From: a virus
Direction: 5' to 3' (one strand)
DNA: 53,619 bases
Virus record (IMG/VR): IMGVR_UViG_3300020183_000101
Location: 1-53,619 of that record
A program made the position numbers and the translations under genes. Numbering within the stretch: the first letter of the stretch is position 1; each line of letters begins with the position of its first letter. This document shows positions 45,331-53,619 of the stretch, piece by piece. The notes under the pieces are model-generated. The model ran no database searches and had not been told where the DNA came from. It saw only the letters and a program-made list of their open reading frames with translations.

Positions 45331-46713
45331 TTATGGCGCACTATATGCTGCACCCTTTTTACCAATAGAATCCCTAACCAAAGTTAATTTGGTATATCCA
45401 CCTCTTGAGGTATTAATATAATGGCAGAGATCTGCAACGACAAAAAATCCACCAAACTCTGGGTTCCATTCTGGATTATTTTTATTAGATAGTTCTGGAT
45501 AATCTATAAAGACCAAATCTCCAGCATGAATACTAAAGTCTGCAGTGATTGTTATAGTAGTTCTAGATGAAAACATTTGATTATATCTCATCGTAGATTG
45601 ATTCAAAATATTTTTTGGATCAAAATTTTGTTCTTTTGATTTGTTGAGTTGTTCTTGAGAATTTCCAACTCCACTTCCAGTAGGAAGAGAACCACAATCA
45701 ATTAGCATGTATTGAGTTCTAGAGAAGTCTTTGTCTTTACCCTCTCTATTAAATTCTTTATTTATTTTTGGAAGTTCTTTTCCAGCCAATTTTAAACTTT
45801 TCTCATTTTCAGAAGCAACTGGATTAACTATTTCATAATAACAATTAAATGGATTAAAGAGAATAGTTCTTGTTGAATAAGTTCCAATCTCTAGTTTAGA
45901 TTGAATATCTCCAGCTGAAGTATCTGTATTGTGTTCAATGATTTTTCCATCATAACCTTTAGGTATTGCACTACCACCACCATCTGGAGTTTGGTTATAC
46001 ACTAATTTTTTATATTTCTTTTTGCCACCGCTTAATTCAGTTTCAGAAAGTAATCCATCAATAGATTTAAATTTAAATCCATCAGAAGTTTCATAAAAGA
46101 AAAATCCTGCAGTCTTTCCTGGTTGGACTCCTTTTGGAACTGCTTTTTTAGCTAACCAAACACATGCATAAAAAGGTCTTCTATTATTCCCCATAAAATT
46201 ATAATTGTTATCAGTCTCTTCTATATCAAGTTCTTTTTTTGACTTTAAGTAATTTTGATCGGTCAATATTTTTTTAATATGATCAGAAATCTTACCGTCA
46301 AATCTAGTATTTAAGACTGTTTTATAATTTAATATTGCTTCATTGCTAGTAAGATCTAAAGCAACTAAAGATTTATTTTGATCTTGAGCCGCTCCTTTGA
46401 CTTTATTGATATAAAGAGTTAATGATAACTCTTTACCATTACCATCCGTCATTTTCAGAGATGTATTCTCTGTTCCAGTCAAAGGCATACCTTCAATTAA
46501 GGTTTTAAATCCACCATCTTTTTCAATACTCTTACCAGTATCAATATAGAATATACTTACTCTAACACATTCTTGCAGAATACTTTCATAATAATAAACA
46601 TCACTAATAATATCTACAATATCTTTTTTAGTCTTCTCATCGAGGGACGTGATAATACATTCTTTAATATCAACTTCTCTGTTGTCTATAGAGATTAATG
46701 GTTTGTCTGCCAT
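45331..46713 (-). CDS. Probable baseplate hub protein, 460 aa
   Basis: It lies directly before CP12 and the gp5-like gene and after two tail proteins, where T4-like phages keep hub genes. The C-terminus, 'SSRTTITITADFSIHAGDLV' with 'FIDYPEL' and 'FGGFFVVADLCHYI', 'YTKLTLVRDSIG', has the beta-barrel pattern of the second domain of hub proteins such as T4 gp27 and Mu gp44. The N-terminus (ISIDNREVDIKECIITSLDE) opens with a first barrel. The length (460 aa) is close to gp27 (~390). The similarity is of pattern, not clear identity. It would form the ring on which the gp5-like spike sits. Confidence 0.65.
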   Translation of the reverse strand: MADKPLISIDNREVDIKECIITSLDEKTKKDIVDIISDVYYYESILQECVRVSIFYIDTGKSIEKDGGFKTLIEGMPLTGTENTSLKMTDGNGKELSLTLYINKVKGAAQDQNKSLVALDLTSNEAILNYKTVLNTRFDGKISDHIKKILTDQNYLKSKKELDIEETDNNYNFMGNNRRPFYACVWLAKKAVPKGVQPGKTAGFFFYETSDGFKFKSIDGLLSETELSGGKKKYKKLVYNQTPDGGGSAIPKGYDGKIIEHNTDTSAGDIQSKLEIGTYSTRTILFNPFNCYYEIVNPVASENEKSLKLAGKELPKINKEFNREGKDKDFSRTQYMLIDCGSLPTGSGVGNSQEQLNKSKEQNFDPKNILNQSTMRYNQMFSSRTTITITADFSIHAGDLVFIDYPELSNKNNPEWNPEFGGFFVVADLCHYINTSRGGYTKLTLVRDSIGKKGAAYSAP

Positions 46714-46734
46714 TTAAAAACTTATTGTTAATAC

Positions 46735-46741
46735 TATTTAC
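46735..46741 (-). promoter_or_regulatory. Late promoter-like GTAAATA
   Basis: GTAAATAG on the minus strand 21 bases before the ATG at 46713; a weaker form of the box. Confidence 0.45.
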
Positions 46742-49700
46742 TTACATGGCGAGCATGTCTTGAGAGGGATCAGATCCCGATGAAGATTTAGATTTAGAAT
46801 TCATACCCATATCAACCATAAGAGGAAGGGGGTAATAGATACTGTCTTCTTCTACTATGTATGTGAAATCATCTTCGCTTTCTGGGTAACCATCTTCAGT
46901 ATATTGACTGAGCATTGATATTAATGTTGCCGCAACATTTTTCCTTTGAGTTAAATTTTCAGCGTTGTTAATCATTTCAAAAAAATCTCTACCAAAAATT
47001 TTAACAGAATCAGCATCAATAACAAATTCTTGAGGATGGACTGTATATTTTCCCGTTTCGGATACGTACCTACCATGGAACATCTTACCTTTGATCATGG
47101 AGCGAATTTTATCTCCACCAGATCCCCTAGGATCGTTTTTGTATAAGTGAAATAAATCCCAACGTTCTCCAGTTCCACCCCATATTGCTGGACCATAATT
47201 GTCATGTTTTTTAGATCCATCTTTATTTGCACCCGCTTCAGCATGTGTCATCACATTTTTTATATTGATGTCAGATGCAGACCATTCCCATCCCTTTGCT
47301 ATTCTAGCAACTTCCTCTGCCATCTTTTCATATTGAATTGACTTAACAGGTATGGACCAAGGATCTGGACTTCCACCCATAGCAGCAACACTTATTCCAA
47401 CTGCATTTGAATTTCTGTTGTAAGTATGTGGAACTCCAGAACTAGTGTATGGAGTAGATCTATTAATTTTACCATCACCAGTAATAGTTGTATGATAGTT
47501 TCGAGAAACTCCACCATAAGATCCAGCAGTCCAATGCAAGTATATTTTTTTACCCTTTCCACTACCCAAGTCACCTAGACTACCATTGTCACTAGATGGA
47601 GCTGCTGCAGTAATATCACCCTCTCTTTTGTCTTTTAAAGACTTGTAGGTAGCAGCATCACCATGAACACCTAAGGCTTTATCACCGCTTGCATCAAATC
47701 CACCGTAAAAATAAAAACCATACTTCTTAACTATTTGTTCTAATTTTTCATTGACATTTCCATTTTTTGAGCTCCACTGCTTACCAACACCAAGAACTCT
47801 AACCTTCGCTCCTAAAGACTTTAGATGAGATAATTGAGCTTCAGCTGATGCCCAGTCTGTTGCTGAGTTTGCAATACCAGTCGATAGATCAATAAGTGCT
47901 CCCTTCAATGCATCTCCTTTAGACTTCAATATTTTTAAAACATCCGCAGCCTTTCGACCAACCATACTATCATCAGTATCTTTTCCATTACCACTTCTAC
48001 CCGCAAATCCATGGGCAATACTATCACCAATTACAAATTGAGCTTCCCCACCAAATCCATCTAAAGGATTTTCTGTAGCACCTGGTCCTTTCTGTGCAGA
48101 AGGATTTGGACCACCAGGACCCTGATTTCGTTTTAAGTTTAATTGTTTTGCCAGACTATTAATAATTTCATTTAATGGTCCAGATATTAAAGAAAAGATA
48201 GAATCTCTAGCCCATGTTCTAATATTCAATTCGCCAACTTCATCTAGTAAAGTTTTATCATTTTCAATCTTAATATCGGAAAAAATTTCATTCACAAAAG
48301 AATTGAATCCTAATCCAATATTTTGATAATCAATTGACGATGGTTTATCACCCAACAACCCCTTCATAGTAACTCCCAGCAATGGATGTAAGAAAGGAGC
48401 ATTCTCTATGTCAGAAAAAGATTTTTCAAATACTTTATAAGTATTCATATTTTTTGCATAACCTGGATTTGGGAAGAAAACTTCTATCTTTTTAGTATTA
48501 GTTTCAGGATAGAGAGCATCTCCTCCAACATCAGATCCTATTTTTAGAGTGGGTGGTTGAGGATCTAACTCACGGACTTTTACTTTCTGTACAGTTCTCG
48601 TATAAAGATTGGTGGGAATACCTCCCTCAGCATACCCCATGTTCTTAACTGCTTTATCCCCATATAGACTTCCAAATGCTCCTGGTTTATTGATTTGATT
48701 TGCCCAATCTTTCTTTCCAAGAAAACCAAAAATAGGACCTAAAAATGCTGCAAAGTATTCTCTTATGCCATCACGAATACGAGCATCAAATTTACCTAGA
48801 TTTTTCTTTTGCTCCTGAATTCCTTTTTGATCGTTCGATGCCAACATCAAAGCAAAACGAATTAATTCGATGGCATATCTAAATGGAGCGCCAATTATAT
48901 CAAGAGTAACACCGATGCCATTCAATAAGAAATTAGTAAATTTCATTCCAGGCATTGCTATAGCATTATAAAAACTAACTTTCAAAAATCTTGTAATTGG
49001 ATTTGGATCTTTCTTGGCATTTTTTAATCCACTTACAGTATCATTTTCAATTTTTTTTGTGAATTTTTTAAGTTGAAATGCACCTTCACCTAATGCTGAT
49101 GCAAGCAATCCAACACCAGAAACAATAGCAGCAGCTGCACCTACTCCCATAGCACCAGTTCTGGCGATGTTGGTGGCAACTGTTTGACCAACTCTCTTCG
49201 CACCCTGATCAATCGCAGTATCTACTATATCACTTACAGGACTTCCTTTCTGTTTTGCATCACTTTCAGCCAGATCTGAAAATAGCATACCAGCGATCAA
49301 CATTGAGTTGATTACCTTGTTTGCAACTCCCATTGTTTTATCAAACAACTGGAGACCATTTTCACCACCAACTGTCTTTATAAATCCACGAGTTGCATCA
49401 TATGCTTTATAACCCCAATCAATCATGCTGACTAAACCGTTCAAAAACATTCCACCAAAGTCAGTTACAACTTCACCTACCTGAAGTATTAGTTTAAAAA
49501 CACCTATGAGTTCAGGTAAATGCTTTACAAATCTAACAGCAAAATATCCAAGCACAACATTAAAAATAAAATCTTTAACTACACTCAAGAATCCAAGTTT
49601 GGGAGCACTTATTTTTTTACTTTCATTCTCCTCGTTTTTTTCTGGTTTTGATTCTAATTTTTTTTCTCTTTGTGCCCTAATATCCTTTTCTCTTTCTACT

Positions 49701-49876
49701 CTTTTTTTATCTCCAAGTTTTTTCTGAAAAACATTTCTACTCATTAAAAGTTTTTCAACTTTAATGACTTGAGTTCTCAAAACAAAAATACTGGAAGCAC
49801 TTCTAGGAGCACCCTTCACTTTCTCGGGTGATGACATCTTTGACGGTGACAAAAGTTTTGCTGTATTGATTGCCAT
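46742..49876 (-). CDS. Tail-associated protein with SGNH-like and amidase-like domains, 1044 aa
   Basis: Residues 1-90 are basic and coiled-coil-like; ~92-170 and ~255-345 are hydrophobic (FIFNVVLGYFAVRFVKHLPE, FRYAIELIRFALML). Both are shared with the next gene upstream. Near 619 lies 'FVIGDSIAHGFAG', the GDSx block of SGNH hydrolases, then 'ALIDLSTGIAN'. Near 782 'KIYLHWTAGSYGG' and near 878 'NVMTHAEAG' fit the zinc His positions of N-acetylmuramoyl-L-alanine amidases (Amidase_2). The end repeats 'EFVIDADSVKIFG' of the paralogue. AGGGG lies eight bases before the ATG. It probably travels in the virion, acting on peptidoglycan or surface polymer at entry. Confidence 0.75.
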   Translation of the reverse strand: MAINTAKLLSPSKMSSPEKVKGAPRSASSIFVLRTQVIKVEKLLMSRNVFQKKLGDKKRVEREKDIRAQREKKLESKPEKNEENESKKISAPKLGFLSVVKDFIFNVVLGYFAVRFVKHLPELIGVFKLILQVGEVVTDFGGMFLNGLVSMIDWGYKAYDATRGFIKTVGGENGLQLFDKTMGVANKVINSMLIAGMLFSDLAESDAKQKGSPVSDIVDTAIDQGAKRVGQTVATNIARTGAMGVGAAAAIVSGVGLLASALGEGAFQLKKFTKKIENDTVSGLKNAKKDPNPITRFLKVSFYNAIAMPGMKFTNFLLNGIGVTLDIIGAPFRYAIELIRFALMLASNDQKGIQEQKKNLGKFDARIRDGIREYFAAFLGPIFGFLGKKDWANQINKPGAFGSLYGDKAVKNMGYAEGGIPTNLYTRTVQKVKVRELDPQPPTLKIGSDVGGDALYPETNTKKIEVFFPNPGYAKNMNTYKVFEKSFSDIENAPFLHPLLGVTMKGLLGDKPSSIDYQNIGLGFNSFVNEIFSDIKIENDKTLLDEVGELNIRTWARDSIFSLISGPLNEIINSLAKQLNLKRNQGPGGPNPSAQKGPGATENPLDGFGGEAQFVIGDSIAHGFAGRSGNGKDTDDSMVGRKAADVLKILKSKGDALKGALIDLSTGIANSATDWASAEAQLSHLKSLGAKVRVLGVGKQWSSKNGNVNEKLEQIVKKYGFYFYGGFDASGDKALGVHGDAATYKSLKDKREGDITAAAPSSDNGSLGDLGSGKGKKIYLHWTAGSYGGVSRNYHTTITGDGKINRSTPYTSSGVPHTYNRNSNAVGISVAAMGGSPDPWSIPVKSIQYEKMAEEVARIAKGWEWSASDINIKNVMTHAEAGANKDGSKKHDNYGPAIWGGTGERWDLFHLYKNDPRGSGGDKIRSMIKGKMFHGRYVSETGKYTVHPQEFVIDADSVKIFGRDFFEMINNAENLTQRKNVAATLISMLSQYTEDGYPESEDDFTYIVEEDSIYYPLPLMVDMGMNSKSKSSSGSDPSQDMLAM

Positions 49877-49879
49877 GTT

Positions 49880-52800
49880 TTATCCCCTAGCAGCTAACAT
49901 GTCCTGTTCCCAATTAGGAGAGGATCCACCATCAGAACCTGAGGGAGATCCCTCACCCATAACTACGGGATATGGCATTGGAATATTTTCTCCTTCTTCA
50001 ACAATCAAATCTGGCATTACCTTTCTCCCCGTATATGATTCCAATAAACTAATCAATTTGGAAGAAGCTTCAGAAAGTTGTGAAACATTTTCTACATCAT
50101 TAATTATATCAAAAAATCTAATGCCACCAAATAACTTTACTGAGTCTTTATCAATTACATATTCACCCTTGTGCAAATATACATTACCACCTTTTTCTCC
50201 AGTAGAACCTCCCATGAATTTACTCATTCCAGTATCACGTACAGATCCTCCATGAAAATACATAGCTGCACCTTCTTGAGGAGCTTGCTTTCCTTTTTCA
50301 TCATATCTACCGTGAGCAACAGAAGCATTTGCTCCAACAACTTTAGCAACAACACCAAATCCACCTGGACGGTATTTCATATCTTCAACTTGTAGTGGAA
50401 ACTTAACTGCAGCACCTGGATAGTAAGCGCCACCAACCTGCAAATCAATACCACCCTGAGATCCCTTGGCAGTATGTGCTACCTGCTCCGATTGAATTTT
50501 ATTTTTGAGAGTAGAATCATCTTCTTTGCCAGAAATAGTTGCACCCGATCTTCCAAGATATATTGATTTCTTACCAGCAAATGCTTTTGCAACTTGGAAA
50601 GCAACAGTTCTAGCAGATGCATTATGAGTTGCAGAAGTTATATCACTAGTCTGATAACTACCTGGTGCAATGTGGAAGTGAATACCATATGATGCACCCG
50701 AGTTACCCTGGACAAAATTACTTGATCCGACTACTCCACCAGTACCATCTCCAGGATCTCCAGGATCTCCATTTGGTGTATCTGGATCACAAACACAATC
50801 ATCAACATTAGCAGCATCTGATCCAGGGGAAATTGAAGATGAAATCGAAGCCATTCCACCAGCACCAGATTTTATCCTCTTTAAAGATGCCATGTACTGA
50901 CCCCAAGAGATGTGTGCCTTATTTGGAGTTCCATCAGCATAAGTTCCAGCAGGACTATATGGAAGACCACGCCAAGTTTTAGCCATTTGTTTTCCAAAAG
51001 TTTCATCAGATACAGAACCACTTCTCCACTTGTCATAAGGGTGACTGGTTCTCAAAAAGTGTAAAGTAATTTTATCTTGATTGGCGGGGGTAAATTTCTC
51101 ATTTGAATTTACACCAGCGGCTTTTGCTCTACCAACAAGATACTGTGGCATATGTTGATAACGACCTGTAGCACCACGTCCTCTACGACCAATCTCTTCA
51201 ATGGTCATAGAAGTTGGTTTTCCTATTGATGATCCATAAGTAGTATTAACACTATCATAACCACCAGATTCCACAGATGCAATCAAATCTAATATTGCTT
51301 TATCGGTAGCATCACCAGATACAGCACTACCAGATCCACCACCACCGCTTTCTTCTGGACAAGGACATCCATCAGCAGAAGCTTCCTCAGCACCTTTGAC
51401 TGGTTGCAATCCAAGTTGAAACCTAAGTTCATTTTGAATAGATGTAAGTCTCTTGTCAAGGATTTTTAAAAGAGATCCTTCAATAATTTTGGCAAGTTCA
51501 TCCTCCCTAATAATATCAATCATATCTTTATCACTATTCTTTTGAACGCCTCTAATGACCCAGGAATTCAAAGCAACGCTGGCATCTTTAAAATCAGATT
51601 TATTAACATTGTCACCAAGAAGAACTCTGGTAACAAGTGACATTAAAGGACCAACAAATTTAATATCAGCGATTTTTTTATGAGATGACAACATATATCC
51701 ATAAGGATTCATCATCTCATCTTTTTTAATTTTTCCCCTATCCTCAGACGCTGGGAATAATTCTTGAATTTTTTCTACTCCGCCAACATCAGAACCTGGA
51801 TCAATCTTTCTGGGTTCTGGTGTTAGTATTCTGCTTGATGTAACTTTTTTCACCTGCCTCTTAACTGCAGTCTTGCTGATATCACCTGCATCAATCGTTG
51901 ATCCACCTTCAGCAAATTTTCTAACTACACCACCATTCATATAGCCCATGTCTTTAGTGGCTTTATTACCATAAAGACTTCCAAAAGACCCTTCTTTTTC
52001 AAGACCTTCTCCAACCTTTTTCATTCCCAATAGTTTAAATGCAGGAGCTAAGAATGCAAATTGCTCTCTTATACCATCACGAACTCTTGCATCAAATTTA
52101 CCAAGATTTTTTTTCTGCTCTTCCATTCCTTTCTGATCATTGGCAAGTTTCATGACACCAAAACGAATTAATTCAACGGCATATCTAAATGGAGCACCTA
52201 TGACATCAAGCACAGTTCCAATACCATTCAAAAACCACAAACCAACTTTGAATTGGTTTGAGATCATGGACCAAAAACCTTGCTTTAAAAATCTAGTGAT
52301 TGGATTCTTATCCTCCTTCGCCCCCTTTATCTTATCATCAAACCATTTCTGAGTTCCTTTTCCAGCTTTCTTAAGTTGAAAAGCGCCCTCACCTAAAGCG
52401 GATGAAAGGAGACCTACACCAGCAATAACAGCAGCAGCTGCGCCCGCGCCAACGCCAGCGGCACTACCTGCACCTCCTGCGGCAGATGATCCACCTGCTG
52501 CACCAGCTGCTTGAGATGCTCCAGTTGTGACTGCTTGTTGTGCTCCTCTTTGAAGTAACTTATCTTTTATAAAATCAGCTCCAGCATCTATCAATCCACC
52601 ACCCAATCCACCCTTACCAACACCACCAAAATCGGAGAACAATAGACCACCAATGATCAATGTTTGAATGGTCCTATTCATTAGACTAGTCAAACTATCC
52701 ATTTGTTCTACACAAAATTGTGCAGCGCCTTTTCCACCTATACCACAAATTTTTTCTAGACTGCTCCTAGCAAAGTCATAGGCTTTGTATCCAGCATCAA

Positions 52801-53251
52801 CAAAAGTAACTAAACCATTCAATAAAAATCCAGCAGTATCAAGTATAAACTCTTGCACCTGAAGAATCATTTTTAAAACACCAATAAGTTTTGGTAAATG
52901 TTTTACCAATCTCACTGCAATAAATCCAAGTATAACATTAACAATAAAGTTTTTGACCAAATCTAAAAATCCAAGTTTAGGAAGACTCGGAAGTTTAATA
53001 AGTGGTTTTATATTGAAAGAGGATTCTAATTTTTTCTCCCTCTGCCTAAAATTAGTTTGTTCTTCAGTTACTCTCTTCCTTTCTTTCTCTTTCTTTTGAA
53101 TACCAGCCAAACCAGATATTAAATTTTCAACTTTAATAACTTGCTTTTTAACGATCACATACTCTGGATTGACAGTCTTATTTGTTTTTGAAATTTGAGA
53201 TAGTGATTTATTATTAACTCTAGGTAAAAGTTTTGAACTACTTACTGCCAT
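49880..53251 (-). CDS. Tail-associated protein with muramidase-like domain, 1123 aa
   Basis: The start is the ATG at 53251, sharing one base with the upstream stop (TGATG). Its first ~470 residues match the next gene: coiled start, 'FIVNVILGFIAVRLVKHLPK', 'LGEGAFQLKKA', 'NPITRFLKQGF', 'GAPFRYAVELIRFGVMKLAN', 'ARVRDGIREQF', 'FGSLYGNKATKDMGYMNGG'. Near 655-720 'AILDLIASVESGGYDSVNTT', 'GATGRYQHMPQYLVGRAKAA' and 'FTPANQDKITLHFL' match lambda-type muramidases/transglycosylases, with E of 'VESGG' as the likely acid. Near 858 'YGIHFHIAPG' may be an M23-like site, less sure. The end is 'EYVIDKDSVKLFG'. It is likely a virion-borne wall enzyme on a tape-measure-like scaffold. Confidence 0.75.
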   Translation of the reverse strand: MAVSSSKLLPRVNNKSLSQISKTNKTVNPEYVIVKKQVIKVENLISGLAGIQKKEKERKRVTEEQTNFRQREKKLESSFNIKPLIKLPSLPKLGFLDLVKNFIVNVILGFIAVRLVKHLPKLIGVLKMILQVQEFILDTAGFLLNGLVTFVDAGYKAYDFARSSLEKICGIGGKGAAQFCVEQMDSLTSLMNRTIQTLIIGGLLFSDFGGVGKGGLGGGLIDAGADFIKDKLLQRGAQQAVTTGASQAAGAAGGSSAAGGAGSAAGVGAGAAAAVIAGVGLLSSALGEGAFQLKKAGKGTQKWFDDKIKGAKEDKNPITRFLKQGFWSMISNQFKVGLWFLNGIGTVLDVIGAPFRYAVELIRFGVMKLANDQKGMEEQKKNLGKFDARVRDGIREQFAFLAPAFKLLGMKKVGEGLEKEGSFGSLYGNKATKDMGYMNGGVVRKFAEGGSTIDAGDISKTAVKRQVKKVTSSRILTPEPRKIDPGSDVGGVEKIQELFPASEDRGKIKKDEMMNPYGYMLSSHKKIADIKFVGPLMSLVTRVLLGDNVNKSDFKDASVALNSWVIRGVQKNSDKDMIDIIREDELAKIIEGSLLKILDKRLTSIQNELRFQLGLQPVKGAEEASADGCPCPEESGGGGSGSAVSGDATDKAILDLIASVESGGYDSVNTTYGSSIGKPTSMTIEEIGRRGRGATGRYQHMPQYLVGRAKAAGVNSNEKFTPANQDKITLHFLRTSHPYDKWRSGSVSDETFGKQMAKTWRGLPYSPAGTYADGTPNKAHISWGQYMASLKRIKSGAGGMASISSSISPGSDAANVDDCVCDPDTPNGDPGDPGDGTGGVVGSSNFVQGNSGASYGIHFHIAPGSYQTSDITSATHNASARTVAFQVAKAFAGKKSIYLGRSGATISGKEDDSTLKNKIQSEQVAHTAKGSQGGIDLQVGGAYYPGAAVKFPLQVEDMKYRPGGFGVVAKVVGANASVAHGRYDEKGKQAPQEGAAMYFHGGSVRDTGMSKFMGGSTGEKGGNVYLHKGEYVIDKDSVKLFGGIRFFDIINDVENVSQLSEASSKLISLLESYTGRKVMPDLIVEEGENIPMPYPVVMGEGSPSGSDGGSSPNWEQDMLAARG

Positions 53252-53619
53252 CACTTAATACCATATTGGTTTTTAGTTCTTCTTTGTGATGCCGAAGTAG
53301 CCTTAAATGAAGGTGGTTTTGAAGCTCCACCCCTTGCTCCACCCATACCACCTCCTGCTGGGTTGAACTTTTTAGTAATAACTTTTGGTTTTGGTTTTGG
53401 TGTTGGAGTTATTGCAGCACTTTTTTTCCTTTGATCGCTTGCAAGTTTTGCTGCATTATAATCTTTATAATACTTTCCATCTGAAGAGGAATAATATCTC
53501 CCGATGGAAGCAGCACCTGCTTGTTTTACTCTTGCATCAGAGGCTTTCTGTTGTGCATCTAATCTTTTTTGAGCCTCGGGTCCGCCAAACAATCTCTGCC
53601 CGAATCTACTAAAACCACC
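53251..53619 (-). CDS. Gly/Lys-rich protein, 5' end cut by window edge
   Basis: The frame stays open to the window edge (GGFSRFGQRLFGGPEAQ...), so its true start lies outside; a TTG at 53592 would only be an internal guess. The visible 122 residues are basic and low-complexity: a helical part 'RLDAQQKASDARVKQAGAAS', 'GRYYSSSDGKYYKDYNAAKL', a Pro/Lys hinge (TPTPKPKPKV) and a Gly-rich end (GGGMGGARGGA). The stop overlaps the next ATG by one base, so it is made together with the muramidase-bearing protein and may bind or carry it. Function is unknown. Confidence 0.65.
   Translation of the reverse strand, partial: GGFSRFGQRLFGGPEAQKRLDAQQKASDARVKQAGAASIGRYYSSSDGKYYKDYNAAKLASDQRKKSAAITPTPKPKPKVITKKFNPAGGGMGGARGGASKPPSFKATSASQRRTKNQYGIK

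Noticed and set aside
1-53619. Insertion sequences, integrases or attachment sites
   Set aside because: No transposase or integrase motifs and no flanking direct repeats were seen; the tRNA genes here show no duplicated 3' ends.

Overview
This window looks like part of the late, virion-building region of a T4-like cyanomyovirus that infects marine Synechococcus or Prochlorococcus. The evidence is: a gp5-type OB-fold baseplate protein; very long low-complexity fibre proteins built from 'VGIGTT' and 'GDGSGLT' modules; late promoters of the T4 form (NTAAATA); many 2-oxoglutarate/Fe(II) oxygenases; two tRNA genes; and a CP12-like gene, a regulator of the Calvin cycle that only makes sense in a photosynthetic host. 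Every gene I can support lies on the minus strand, so transcription runs from high to low coordinates. The first and last genes are cut by the window edges.

Layout in the direction of transcription. (1) 53619-43164, tail and hub block: a cut gene; two paralogous ~1.1-kDa-residue-scale proteins (1123 and 1044 aa) that share an N-terminal scaffold and a C-terminal tail but carry different cell-wall-type enzyme domains; a probable hub protein; CP12; and an OB-fold gp5-like protein with no visible lysozyme. (2) 43110-36310: a 1587-aa protein with PA14-like repeats, a 207-aa beta-helix protein that resembles a detached gp5 spike, and two paralogues sharing a 'CLEGPEN' domain. (3) 36303-34891, a small early-looking island: a good sigma70-type promoter, five small genes, tRNA-Leu(UAA), tRNA-Thr(UGU) and a UUCG-loop terminator. 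(4) 34883-21042: a 1954-aa structural protein, an 831-aa Ig/glycine-rich protein, several fibre-like proteins and a tandem array of four mini-fibre paralogues. (5) 21009-17326, a tightly overlapping five-gene cassette: a glycosyltransferase-like protein, a 2OG oxygenase, a radical SAM/SPASM enzyme, a KdsB-like cytidylyltransferase and another 2OG oxygenase. (6) 17305-2090: fibres, two glycine-rich adhesin-like proteins and a tail-fibre chaperone-like protein, interleaved with five more 2OG oxygenases. The block ends in a strong terminator at 2039-2065. (7) 2009-1: a run of small genes, including a zincin metallopeptidase, a secreted protein, a short lipoprotein-like protein and membrane proteins.

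How it may work together: the virion genes build the baseplate, fibres and adhesins. The 2OG oxygenases, the radical SAM enzyme and the nucleotide-sugar gene may modify either those glycine-rich fibres or the host surface. CP12 would bind host GAPDH/PRK and divert carbon. Most virion genes have their own NTAAATA late promoter, whereas two oxygenase genes and the tRNA island have host-like promoters. The most interesting features are the five-gene cassette, the seven oxygenases among adhesin genes, two amicyanin-type cupredoxin motifs in a fibre, and the paired cargo-bearing tail proteins. All functional calls come from reading motifs by eye; no database search was possible.
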